Assembly (NCBI RefSeq): GCF_015690355.1
Contig: NZ_JADPRT010000021.1
Span: 62,001 to 126,000 of the forward strand
Source: Streptacidiphilus fuscans
Lineage (GTDB): Bacteria; Actinomycetota; Actinomycetes; Streptomycetales; Streptomycetaceae
Direction of reading: 5' to 3'
Length of the DNA: 64,000 nucleotides
Part shown: positions 42,157-50,868 of the stretch, piece after piece
Layout: every line of letters starts with the position of its first letter
Numbering within the stretch: position 1 is the stretch's first letter
Program-made: the position numbers and the translations under genes
The notes under the pieces: generated by a model
Seen by the model: only the letters and a program-made list of their open reading frames with translations
Told to the model about the DNA's origin: nothing
Databases searched by the model: none

Positions 42157-43457
42157 AAATCCTCGTCGTACATCAGGTCCCCTACCGGAAGATCGACTAC
42201 CGGCTCGGCATCGACCACGCCGAGCACGAGGTCACCTACATCGGCCACCCGCACCGCATGGCCGACCTCCCCGCCGACCTGCCCGCGCGGCGGATCGAGC
42301 TCGACGCGGACGAGGATCTCGTTGAGGGCGTCACCCGGCGCACCTCGCGGGCCGACGGCTACCAGAAGGTCCTCTCGCTCTCCGAGTTCGGCATCCTGCA
42401 GGCCTGGCAGATCCGGCAGCACCTCGGGCTCGACGGCCCCTCGCTGGGACAGCTGGAGCGGGTCCGCGACAAGGTCGCCATGAAGGAGGCGCTGGCCGAG
42501 TCCGGGATCCGCTACCCGCGGTTCGTGGCCGCGCCGCCGTCCTGCCGGCCGCTGCCTTGGTCCGGGCGGACCGTCGTCAAGCCCCGGCAGGGCGCGTCGA
42601 GCGAGGGGGTGACCATCCACGACACCGCCCGCGAGGCCCTGGTGGCCTACCACCGCCTGGAGAACCCGAAGGACTACCAGTTGGAGGAGTACATCGAGGG
42701 CGCGATCCTGCACGCCGACGGACTGGTCGGCGAGGGTCGGCTGCTGGAGCTGGTGGTCAGCCGGTACGTCAACCGTCCGGTCGACTTCGCCGAGGGCGAG
42801 CCGCTCGGCTCGTACCAACTGCCTCAGGACGAGCGGCACTTCGCCTTTGCCGCCCAGGTGGTCGAGGCGCTGGAGATCGCCGAGGGCGCGATCCACCTGG
42901 AGATGTTCGAGACCGAGGAGGGCGAGCTGGTCTTCCTGGAGGTCGCCAACCGGATGGGCGGCGCCGGAGTCCTGCAGGCCCACCTGGGCCACACCGGCGT
43001 CCACCTTCCGGCGCACGAGATCGCCATCCGACTGGGCCTGCCCCGGCCCGAGCCGGTCCCCTCGACCGGCCGCTACCACGGCTGGCTCTGCTTCCCGGGG
43101 CACCACCTGGGCGCGGACGCGGAGCACCGCATCGAGATCCCGGAGCACCTGCGCACGCACCCGGCGGTGGACGTCCTGCACACCCTCGCCCCCGGGGCGC
43201 CGCTGCCGGACCACATCACCTACCAGGAGTGGCTGGTGCCGGTGTTCATCGAGGCCTCCTCGGCGGACTCCGCCGAGCTCGGCAGCTTCCTGACCGAGTG
43301 CGCCCGGGCCATCCGCGTCGGAACCGCGACGCCCGCTGCGCCGGTGACGCCGGCAGCACCCGTGACGCCTGCAACGCCCGCAGCGCCTGCGCTGCTCACG
43401 GCCACCATCCCCGCTCCCGCCCTCGCCCCCGACGTACCGGCCTTGTCCCGCGCCTGA
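42153..43457 (+). CDS. ATP-grasp ligase
   Basis: A 434-residue enzyme expected to activate a carboxylate as acyl phosphate and join it to an amine. The first ~110 residues are the pre-ATP-grasp domain. Lys143 (VVKPRQGASSEGV) is an ATP-binding lysine, and Glu250, Glu263 and Asn266 (IHLEMFETEEGELVFLEVAN) form the metal site. RMGGAG follows as in dipeptide-forming members. From ~389 an Ala/Pro/Thr tail of ~45 residues, encoded by near-repeats of GCACCCGTGACGCCTGC type, is appended. The start overlaps the KAS III-like stop (ATGA). Peptide-type bond formation to the aminoketone product is the natural inference. Confidence 0.9.
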   Translation: MKILVVHQVPYRKIDYRLGIDHAEHEVTYIGHPHRMADLPADLPARRIELDADEDLVEGVTRRTSRADGYQKVLSLSEFGILQAWQIRQHLGLDGPSLGQLERVRDKVAMKEALAESGIRYPRFVAAPPSCRPLPWSGRTVVKPRQGASSEGVTIHDTAREALVAYHRLENPKDYQLEEYIEGAILHADGLVGEGRLLELVVSRYVNRPVDFAEGEPLGSYQLPQDERHFAFAAQVVEALEIAEGAIHLEMFETEEGELVFLEVANRMGGAGVLQAHLGHTGVHLPAHEIAIRLGLPRPEPVPSTGRYHGWLCFPGHHLGADAEHRIEIPEHLRTHPAVDVLHTLAPGAPLPDHITYQEWLVPVFIEASSADSAELGSFLTECARAIRVGTATPAAPVTPAAPVTPATPAAPALLTATIPAPALAPDVPALSRA

Positions 43458-43484
43458 GTTCGCGGTCCAGCCAGGAGACCAACG

Positions 43485-45473
43485 ATGCGATACTTCCCGA
43501 CCGACCTGCTCCTCGCGGTGGAGCACGCCGAGTGCGACCTCGCCGCCGTACCCGACTCGGCGCTCGCCCGACTGCTCGACGGGGCAGGGCTGACCGGCCT
43601 GTCCCGGTTCTTCGACAGCGTGCAACTCGGTGCAGGACTGGACGAGTTGTTCGGCGGTCTCAGCCAGTACCCCTGGCAGAGCGTGGTCGACGGCAACGAC
43701 GTCTACGAGCTCACGCCGGTGGGCACCGTGGTGCTGGACGACCACCGTGCCGGCAACACCCTGCGCGGCCTGCTGCTCGGCTGGGCGACCGGCAACAAGG
43801 TGGTCATCCGGACCGAACGAGCCGACTTCTGGCGTGAGTTGGTGGCGCTGCTGCGCCGCGCCGAGGTGCCGCTGCCCGAGGCCGAGATCCTCGGCCCGCA
43901 GGCGGACGTCGCCGGATCGCCGGTCCGGGTCCCCGACCTGCTGCCGGTCCTTCCCGGCAACGCGACGCTGCCGGGCTGGTTCGACGCCGAGCTGTACGCG
44001 ACCGACGAGACGGCCGCGACCGTAGAGCCCGCCGGTGCGACCGTGCTGCGCACCCGGCTGACCGGCGAACTCGCTGGAGCCGCCGAATCCGCCGTGCAGG
44101 ACGACCCGCTGGCCGCGACCGTCCTGATCGGGGACTGCCGCGCCGAGTGGACCCACGGGCTCAGCCACCGTGTGTACTGGCGTGGGACCACCCTCTCGGC
44201 CGCCCGCGGCATGGACGCCGAGGAGCAGCAGCCGCGGCTGGACGCGAAGCTCCGCTACCTGGTCCAGCAGGCGCGGCACACGCCCTACTACCGCGATCTG
44301 CCCCGGGTCGGCGGCCTGTCCGAGCTGGGCTCCCTGCCGATCCTGGACAAGGCGGCCCTGGACGCGCACTCGCTGCCGACCAGCCGTGACCTGTCCAGCC
44401 CCGGCCCGCGCACCGGCGAGGTGCTGCGCAGCGGCGCGAGCAGCGGAGCCCCGCGCTACATCGCGTACTCCCGCACCGACTGGGAGAACATGATCCGCGA
44501 AGCGGCCCCGCTGTTCTACGCGATGGGCCTGGCGCCCGGCGACCGTCTGATCAACACGCTGTACGGCGGCGGTCTGTACGGCGGTCTGAGCACCACGCTG
44601 TGCGAGCTCTCCCGGATGCCGCTGGAGTGCTACTCGACCGCTCAGAACGTCTCCGTGGACGACATTCTGATGCTCTGTCAGTCCTTCTCGGCCAACGCGC
44701 TGCTCGGCCTGCCGGTGCTGATCATGCCGCTGCTGCGCGAGGCCAAGGCGCGCCGGCCCCAGCTGCGGATCCAGAAGGTCCTCTACGGCGGCACGGCGAT
44801 GTCGGAGTCCGACAAGAGCTGGCTGCGCGAGCAGCTCGGCACCGAGGTCATCACCAGCGTCCTGGCGGCCAACGACGGCGCACAGCTGGGCTACCAGTGC
44901 GATGCGCTCGGCGGCACCCTGCACCACGTCAACCCCGACTACAACCTGATCGAGGTGGTGGACGAGAACGGCGCCCCGGTGGCGCCCGGCGAGTGCGGCG
45001 AGCTGCTGATCACCACCTTGCAGAAGTTCGAGGGGCCGCTGATCCGCTACCGGATCGGCGACCTGGGCCGGATCGTCGAGCAGGACTGCGCGTGCGGCGT
45101 CTCCGGCCAGGTGCTGGAGTACCTCGGCCGGGCCGACGGTCTGATCAAGGTCAAGGGCGCCACGGTGACCCACACCGAGGTGGTCGAGTCCCTCGCCCGG
45201 TACCAGCCGTCCCAGGTGCAGCTGGTGGTCGAGTCGAACGAAGGCCGGGAGAGCATCGCGATCCGGATCGAGTCCTCGCAGCCGCTGGACGTCCGGGAGG
45301 TGCGCGAGCACCTGATGAGTGAGATCAAGACGCTGGACAGCGACCACCGCTTCGACGGCTCGCTGGACGTCTTCGAGTTCACGGTCGAGCACTGCCCGGA
45401 GGGCGGGATCGAGCGGAACGCCGTTAGCGGCAAGATCAAGACCGTCATCGACCGCCGGCTGGTGACGGCATGA
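43485..45473 (+). CDS. Fusion of LuxC-like half domain with PaaK/LuxE-type adenylate-forming ligase
   Basis: A 662-residue fusion. Residues ~245-655 form an ANL ligase of the phenylacetate-CoA ligase (PaaK) type: P-loop-like SGASSGAP at 316-323, YGGTAMSE, YRIGDLGRI with a CACG pair shortly after, and LIKVKGATV. It should adenylate an acid and make a thioester. Residues 1-245 resemble only the first half of a LuxC acyl-CoA reductase (TPVGTVVLDDHRAGNTLRGL, LLGWATGNKVVIRT), with no region matching the catalytic-Cys domain, so reductase activity is doubtful. CAGGAG precedes the ATG. The stop overlaps the tricorn gene (ATGA). The N-terminal assignment is tentative. Confidence 0.8.
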   Translation: MRYFPTDLLLAVEHAECDLAAVPDSALARLLDGAGLTGLSRFFDSVQLGAGLDELFGGLSQYPWQSVVDGNDVYELTPVGTVVLDDHRAGNTLRGLLLGWATGNKVVIRTERADFWRELVALLRRAEVPLPEAEILGPQADVAGSPVRVPDLLPVLPGNATLPGWFDAELYATDETAATVEPAGATVLRTRLTGELAGAAESAVQDDPLAATVLIGDCRAEWTHGLSHRVYWRGTTLSAARGMDAEEQQPRLDAKLRYLVQQARHTPYYRDLPRVGGLSELGSLPILDKAALDAHSLPTSRDLSSPGPRTGEVLRSGASSGAPRYIAYSRTDWENMIREAAPLFYAMGLAPGDRLINTLYGGGLYGGLSTTLCELSRMPLECYSTAQNVSVDDILMLCQSFSANALLGLPVLIMPLLREAKARRPQLRIQKVLYGGTAMSESDKSWLREQLGTEVITSVLAANDGAQLGYQCDALGGTLHHVNPDYNLIEVVDENGAPVAPGECGELLITTLQKFEGPLIRYRIGDLGRIVEQDCACGVSGQVLEYLGRADGLIKVKGATVTHTEVVESLARYQPSQVQLVVESNEGRESIAIRIESSQPLDVREVREHLMSEIKTLDSDHRFDGSLDVFEFTVEHCPEGGIERNAVSGKIKTVIDRRLVTA

Positions 45474-48400
45474 GCGGCGGCATCGACGGCGGCGGGCGTC
45501 CCTATCTCCGCCATCCGCACCTCGCGCGGAACCTGCTCACCTTCGTCGCCGACGACGACGTCTGGCTGGCCGACCTGGACGCGGCGGCGACCGGCCGCGC
45601 CCAGGCCCGACGGCTCACCTCGGACCGGGTGCCGGTCCAGCACCCCCGGTTGAGTCCGGACGCCCGCCGGGTGGCCTGGACCTCGACCCGCGACAGCGGC
45701 GGGGGCGCAGGGCAGACGGCCCGCCGTGAGGCGTACGCCGCGTCGGTGGACGGCGGTGCGGTCACCCGGCTGACGTACTGGGGCGACACCCTGACCGCGG
45801 TCCGCGGCTGGCTGTCGGCCTCCGAGGTCCTGGTGCTCGGCCGCCCGAGTCAGCACCCGACGATGCGGACCTGGGCGTACGCCGTACCGCTGGACGCCCC
45901 TGCCCGGCGGCTTCCGTACGGCCCCGCCGGGGACCTCGCCCTCGCCGCCGACGGCGCGGCACTGGTCGGCACCCCGCTGTACCGGGAGCCGGCCTGGTGG
46001 AAGCGGTACCGCGGCGGGATGGGCGGCCGGATCTGGCAGGCACCGCAGGGCCGGGTGTCGCAGAGTCAGGCTCCGCAGGGTCAGGCACCCGAGAGTCAGG
46101 CTCAGCAGGGCGGGGAGTTCGCCGAGTTCCTCGCCGAGGTGGGTCCGCACCTGGTCAACCCGATGTGGGTGGGCGATCGCGTCGCCTTCCTCTCCGACCA
46201 CGAAGGCGTGGGCGCCCTCTACTCGACCTCCCGCGACGGCTCCGACCTGCGCCGCCACACGGACCACGGCGGGCACTACGCCAGGCACGCCACCACCGAC
46301 GGAACCCGGGTCGTCTACCAGTGCGCGGGCGAGCTCTGGCTGCTCGAATCCCTCGGATCGCCGGAGTCCGTGCCGGTGCGGTTGGACGTGGTGCTGGACG
46401 GCACCCCGTCGGGACGCGAGCCGCGCACGGTCACCGCACAGGACGCGCTGGAGGGCTTCTCCCTGGACGCCACCGGCGGGACGGTCATCGCGACGGTCCG
46501 CGGCAGCGTCCAGCGCGTTCCGGTCGGCGACGCCCCAGCTCACGAGCTGCTGGCGGCCCCAGGGGTCCGCGGCCGGCTGGCGGTCGAGCTCCCGGACGCG
46601 ACGGCGGTCCTCTGCGTCACCGACGCGGGCGGCGAGGACGGGCTGGAGCTGCTGCCGGTGTTCGGTGCGGCGCCCGTCGGGCAGCTGAACACGCAGCCGC
46701 AGCCGCAGCCGCAGCCGCAGCCGCAGCAGCCGCGACGGCTGGCGGTCGGGGAGCTCGGCCGGGTCCAGGAGCTGACGGTCGCCCCGGACGGGCGGCACTG
46801 CGCCGTGGCCGCCGACGACGGCCGGGTGCTGCTGGTGGAGTTCGGATCCGGAACCGTGACCGAGCTCGCGTCCACCGCCAACGGCGCGCCCGCCGGGCTG
46901 GTCTTCTCCCCGGACTCGGCCCTGCTGGCCTGGTCGCAACTCTGGTCCCCGTCCGACGGCTCCACGCCCGCGAACGGATCGTCCGTCCGGCTGGCTCGCG
47001 TGGGCGACCGTCGGATCTTCGAGGTCACCGGCGACCGCTTCAACGACACCTGCCCCGCGTTCACCCAGGACGGCCTCCACCTCGCCTTCCTGTCCAACCG
47101 CACCTTCGACCCCCACTACGACGCGCAGCAGTTCGACATGGCATTCCTGCCGACGGTGCGGCCCTACCTGGCGACGCTCTCCGCCGACACCCTGTCACCG
47201 TTCGGCCCCGGGCCCGCCGAAGGCACGGTCACGGCTCCTGCCCTTGACCCTGCCATGGACCTGGAGCTCGACCTGGAGGGAATGGCCGACCGCGTGGTGG
47301 CCTTCCCGGTGGCCGCCGGCGACCTCGCCCAACTGCGCGCCGTGCGCGGCGGCGTGGTCTGGACGGAGACGACGGGCGGCGCGGGCAACCTCGGCGAGTC
47401 GACGGCGGGCTCGGGAACGCCAGGACGGCGTACCGCGCTGGCCCGTTTCGATCTCTCCTGGGGCGTCGCGACCGTGGTGCACGAGGATGTCGACGCCTAC
47501 GCGGTCTCGGCCGACGGCAGCCGGATCGCCGTCCGGTCGGGCCCGAGCCTGGCCATGCTGGACCTGACCGGCCAGGCGCAGGCCGAGGTGCCGCTCGACC
47601 AGGTGCGGGTGACCTGCGACCCGGTCGCCGAGTGGCGCCAGATGTACGACGAGGCCTCGCGCCTGATGCGCGACAACTTCTGGAGCGCCGACCTGTGCGG
47701 GGTGGACTGGGCGGCGGAGCGTGAGCGATACCGGCCGCTGCTGGACCGGCTCGGCTCGTACGACGACTTCGTGGACCTGCTGTGGGAGCTGCACGGCGCA
47801 CTCGGTGCCTCGCACGCCTACGTACTTCCCAGACCGGAGGTCGCCCCGACAGCCCCGGTGGCCCTGTCAGCCCCGTCAGCCCCGACGCGCCACGTCGGGG
47901 CTCCGGCCTTCCTGGGCGCCGACCTGTCCGCGCACGGGGACGGCACCTGGCGGATCGACCGGCTGCTGCCCGGCGAGTCCTCCGTCGCCGCCGCGCGCTC
48001 CCCGCTGCTGGCACCGGGTCTGCGGGTGCAGCCGGGCGAGCGGATCGCGGAGGTCGACGGCCGCCCGGTCGACCCGCACCGGGGGCCTGCTCCGCAGCTG
48101 CTCGGGAAGGCCGACCAACCGGTCGAACTGACGCTCCGTGGCGCGAACGGGGACCGGCGGATCGTCGTGCTCCCGACCGGCAGTGAGGCCGTCCTGCGCT
48201 ACCACGACCTGATCCGCACGCGTCGCGCCGAGGTGCGCAGGCTGTCCGGCGGCCGGTTGGGATACCTGCACATACCGGACATGATGTCCCGAGGCTGGGC
48301 CGAGTTCCATCGCGACCTGCGCGCGGAACTCGCCTGCGAGGGACTGGTCGTGGACTTCCGGGAGAACAGCGGCGGACATATCTCGCCGCTGGTCGTCGAG

Positions 48401-48889
48401 CGGCTGACCCGCCGCGTCATCGGCTGGGACGTCTCCCGCAGGGGGACGCCGGCCAGCTATCCCTCGGGTTCACCGCTCGGGCCGGTGGTCGTGCTCGCCG
48501 ACGAACAGACCGGCTCCGACGGCGAGATGGCCGTCCACGCGCTCCAGGCCGCTCACGGCCTCACCGTCGTCGGCGTGCGCACCTGGGGCGGGGTGTACGG
48601 GATGGACGATCCGATCACCCTGGTGGACGGGACGCGGGTGACCCATCCGAAGCACGCCTTCTGGTTCGAGGGCCCCGGCTTCGCGCTGGAGGGCGACGGC
48701 GTAACGCCGGACCTGGAGGTCGGCATCACCCCGCAGGACTGGGCGGCCGGAAGGGACCCCCAGCTCGAAGCCGCAGTGGGAAGGGCCCTGGCCGACCTGA
48801 AGGACGGTCGTTCCGCGAGCCCGTCCGCGCCGACGGGCCGTGCCGACGAAGGGGGAACCGGGCGGGATCGAAACGGGAGCGCCCGATGA
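45470..48889 (+). CDS. Tricorn protease
   Basis: A 1,139-residue serine protease of the tricorn family, which chops peptides of the proteasome or other sources. The N-terminal ~680 residues form two beta-propellers. The rest has the C1 helical part, a PDZ domain (~830-920) and the C2 core. The catalytic residues are all placed: Ser781-His782 (GASHAYV), nucleophile Ser1016 followed by Asp1017 (TGSDGE) and Glu1074 (LEGDGVTPD), the last exactly 58 residues after the nucleophile as in Thermoplasma tricorn. Gln/Pro-rich inserts occur near residues 185-210 and 405-420. It is translationally coupled to the ligase gene, so it belongs to the operon. Confidence 0.92.
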   Translation: MSGGIDGGGRPYLRHPHLARNLLTFVADDDVWLADLDAAATGRAQARRLTSDRVPVQHPRLSPDARRVAWTSTRDSGGGAGQTARREAYAASVDGGAVTRLTYWGDTLTAVRGWLSASEVLVLGRPSQHPTMRTWAYAVPLDAPARRLPYGPAGDLALAADGAALVGTPLYREPAWWKRYRGGMGGRIWQAPQGRVSQSQAPQGQAPESQAQQGGEFAEFLAEVGPHLVNPMWVGDRVAFLSDHEGVGALYSTSRDGSDLRRHTDHGGHYARHATTDGTRVVYQCAGELWLLESLGSPESVPVRLDVVLDGTPSGREPRTVTAQDALEGFSLDATGGTVIATVRGSVQRVPVGDAPAHELLAAPGVRGRLAVELPDATAVLCVTDAGGEDGLELLPVFGAAPVGQLNTQPQPQPQPQPQQPRRLAVGELGRVQELTVAPDGRHCAVAADDGRVLLVEFGSGTVTELASTANGAPAGLVFSPDSALLAWSQLWSPSDGSTPANGSSVRLARVGDRRIFEVTGDRFNDTCPAFTQDGLHLAFLSNRTFDPHYDAQQFDMAFLPTVRPYLATLSADTLSPFGPGPAEGTVTAPALDPAMDLELDLEGMADRVVAFPVAAGDLAQLRAVRGGVVWTETTGGAGNLGESTAGSGTPGRRTALARFDLSWGVATVVHEDVDAYAVSADGSRIAVRSGPSLAMLDLTGQAQAEVPLDQVRVTCDPVAEWRQMYDEASRLMRDNFWSADLCGVDWAAERERYRPLLDRLGSYDDFVDLLWELHGALGASHAYVLPRPEVAPTAPVALSAPSAPTRHVGAPAFLGADLSAHGDGTWRIDRLLPGESSVAAARSPLLAPGLRVQPGERIAEVDGRPVDPHRGPAPQLLGKADQPVELTLRGANGDRRIVVLPTGSEAVLRYHDLIRTRRAEVRRLSGGRLGYLHIPDMMSRGWAEFHRDLRAELACEGLVVDFRENSGGHISPLVVERLTRRVIGWDVSRRGTPASYPSGSPLGPVVVLADEQTGSDGEMAVHALQAAHGLTVVGVRTWGGVYGMDDPITLVDGTRVTHPKHAFWFEGPGFALEGDGVTPDLEVGITPQDWAAGRDPQLEAAVGRALADLKDGRSASPSAPTGRADEGGTGRDRNGSAR

Positions 48890-48947
48890 GAGCTTGCTCC
48901 CGAAAGAACACAGACGAGCCGACAGACGCCCCGGAAGGTCCGCAGAC

Positions 48948-50291
48948 ATGACGATCGAAGCAGTCGAGCAGGCGCAGCAGGAACAGGTGCAGGAACCCGT
49001 ACGGGAGGAACCCGTCCAGGCGCAGGAACCCGTACAGGAGCAGGCGCACGAGACTCCCGGGGCGGTAAGCCTCTGGCGCCACCGGGACTTCATGCTGCTG
49101 TGGGGCGGGCAGACGATCAGCGACATCGGCTCCAGCGTCACGCAGTTGACGCTGCCGCTCGTCGCCGTCCTGGTGCTGCACGCGACGACCTTCCAGGTCG
49201 GCCTGCTCACCGCGGCCTCCACACTGGCCTTCCTCCTGGTCGCGCTGCCGGCCGGCCCGATCGTCGACCGGGCGGCGAAGCACCGCCTGATGATGTGGTG
49301 CGACCTGGGCCGCATGGTGCTGACGGCCTCGATCCCGATCGGCGCCGCCACCGGGCTGCTGACCCTGGGGCAGCTCTACGTCGTGGCCCTGGCCACCGGC
49401 GTGCTGAGCGTCTTCTTCGCCATCGCCTATCAGAGCTACCTGCCGGTTCTGGTCGGCAAGAACGAACTGGTGGACGCCAACGGCAAGTTGGGCACGACGC
49501 AGTCCTTCGCCCAGCTGGTCGGTCCCAGCCTGGGCGGCCTGCTGGTCTCCCTGGTCGGCGCGGCGCGGGCCATCGTCACCGACGCCGGCTCGTTCGCGAT
49601 CTCCGCGCTGAGCCTGTTCCTGATCCGTACCCCCGAGGAGAAGCCGACCCCGGTCACCGGCGAGAAGCGCAACCTGCGGGCGGAGATCATCGAGGGCCTG
49701 CGCTTCGTCGTGGGGCACCCCATCCTGCGCAAGGTGGTCGCCTCCACCGCCGTCTCCAACTTCTTCGGCTCCATCACCATGGCGCTGCAGATGGTCTTCC
49801 TGGTGCGTGTCCTGCACGCCGCGCCGTGGGTCATCGGCCTGGTCATGGCGGGCTCGGCGGTCGGCGGCCTGATCGGCGGTCTGGTCGCCAACCGCCTCGG
49901 CAAGGCGATCGGAACGGCCCGACTGATCTGGGTCCCCGCGCTGCTCTTCGGCTGGACCGGTCTGCTCATCCCGCTGGCCCAGCCCGGCTGGTCCACCATC
50001 CTGGTCGCGGTCGGGTTCACGCTGCTGATGGTCATCGGGGTGCTCTACAACACCTCGCAGGTCTCCTACCGGCAGACCATCTGCCCGCCGGCCCTGCTCG
50101 GCCGGATGAACGCCTCGGTGCGCTGGATCATGTGGGGCACCATGCCCCTGGGCGCCGCGCTCGGCGGCGTGCTCGGCACCTACTTCGGCGTCCGGCCGGT
50201 GATGACGGTCGCCGCCCTCGGCGACTGGGCGGCCGTGCTGTTCGTGGTCTTCTCCCCGCTGCGCAAGCTCCGGGACGTGCCCGAGGCGTGA
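48948..50291 (+). CDS. MFS exporter (EntS/MFS_3 type)
   Basis: A 447-residue membrane transporter with about 12 helices in the MFS branch that includes the enterobactin exporter and macrolide pumps. It shows LWRHRDFMLLWGGQTISDIG before helix 1, LVALPAGPIVDRAAKHRLMM in the loop between helices 2 and 3, and a second-half repeat. The first ~45 residues are a Gln/Glu/Pro-rich extension of near-repeats (QEPV) not seen in most relatives. GGAAGG lies nine bases upstream of the ATG. It is last in the operon and is followed by a strong hairpin, so product export or self-protection is likely. Confidence 0.9.
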   Translation: MTIEAVEQAQQEQVQEPVREEPVQAQEPVQEQAHETPGAVSLWRHRDFMLLWGGQTISDIGSSVTQLTLPLVAVLVLHATTFQVGLLTAASTLAFLLVALPAGPIVDRAAKHRLMMWCDLGRMVLTASIPIGAATGLLTLGQLYVVALATGVLSVFFAIAYQSYLPVLVGKNELVDANGKLGTTQSFAQLVGPSLGGLLVSLVGAARAIVTDAGSFAISALSLFLIRTPEEKPTPVTGEKRNLRAEIIEGLRFVVGHPILRKVVASTAVSNFFGSITMALQMVFLVRVLHAAPWVIGLVMAGSAVGGLIGGLVANRLGKAIGTARLIWVPALLFGWTGLLIPLAQPGWSTILVAVGFTLLMVIGVLYNTSQVSYRQTICPPALLGRMNASVRWIMWGTMPLGAALGGVLGTYFGVRPVMTVAALGDWAAVLFVVFSPLRKLRDVPEA

Positions 50292-50311
50292 CTCTCCCGG
50301 TGGTCCACGAC

Positions 50312-50349
50312 GGGCCGGCGTCTGCACACCGTCATGCAGACGCCGGCCC
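50312..50349. terminator. Strong hairpin ending the biosynthetic operon
   Basis: GGGCCGGCGTCTGCA (50312-50326) and its perfect complement (50335-50349) are separated by eight bases. It lies 20 bases after the MFS gene and between it and a convergent gene, so it can end transcription on both strands. There is no long T-run. Confidence 0.85.
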
Positions 50350-50398
50350 TTCGTGCATGCGCGGACCCGACGTGCGGACGCTGTCGTCCGGCCGCCGG

Positions 50399-50809
50399 TC
50401 AGTCGTGCAGACGCGGGATCTCGATGGCGGGGCACCGGTCCATCACCATCTCCAACCCGGCCGCGCGCGTGCGCTCGTAGGCGTCCTCGTCGACGACGCC
50501 GAGCTGGAACCAGACGGCCTTCGCGCCGACGGCAGCGGCCTCGTCGGCGACGGCCCCGGCAAGCGCGGAGTTCACGAAGACGTCGACGACGTCGACCGGG
50601 AACGGGATCTCCGCGAGGCTCGCGTAGCCCTGCTCGCCGTGCACGGTCTCGGCCTTGGGGTGCACCGGCACGACGCGCTTGCCGAACCGCTGCAGCACCT
50701 GGGCCACGCCGTACGCGGCCCGGTTCCGGTTGTTCGACAGCCCGACCACGGCCCAGGTGTCCCCGGACTCGGTCAGGATCCTGCGCACCGTCTCCGCGTC
50801 GCCGTCCAT
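50399..50809 (-). CDS. CoA-binding protein (YccU-like)
   Basis: A 136-residue protein made of one Rossmann-type CoA-binding domain. It has WAVVGLSNNRNRAAYGVAQV at the dinucleotide-like loop, RVVPVHPKAE, and VDVVDVFVNS, as in YccU-family proteins. No catalytic part is attached. Its role is not established; related domains occur in succinyl-CoA and acetyl-CoA synthetases. AGGAG lies eight bases before the ATG. It follows the UDP-glucose dehydrogenase gene on the same strand by 59 bases and may share its transcript. Confidence 0.88.
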   Translation of the reverse strand: MDGDAETVRRILTESGDTWAVVGLSNNRNRAAYGVAQVLQRFGKRVVPVHPKAETVHGEQGYASLAEIPFPVDVVDVFVNSALAGAVADEAAAVGAKAVWFQLGVVDEDAYERTRAAGLEMVMDRCPAIEIPRLHD

Positions 50810-50868
50810 GCCGTCGCACTCCTGTCGTCCGTGAGCCTTCCACCCACGTCAACCAGAAGCGGCGCGGG

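Noticed and set aside
42000-45392. A 1,130-codon minus-strand frame opposite the ATP-grasp and ligase genes
   Set aside because: No motif or ribosome site; the plus strand carries clear enzymes there.
38111-45473. Bioluminescence operon (luciferase domain plus LuxC- and LuxE-like parts)
   Set aside because: No luxA/luxB, the LuxC part is only half a domain, and the luciferase domain name is historical.
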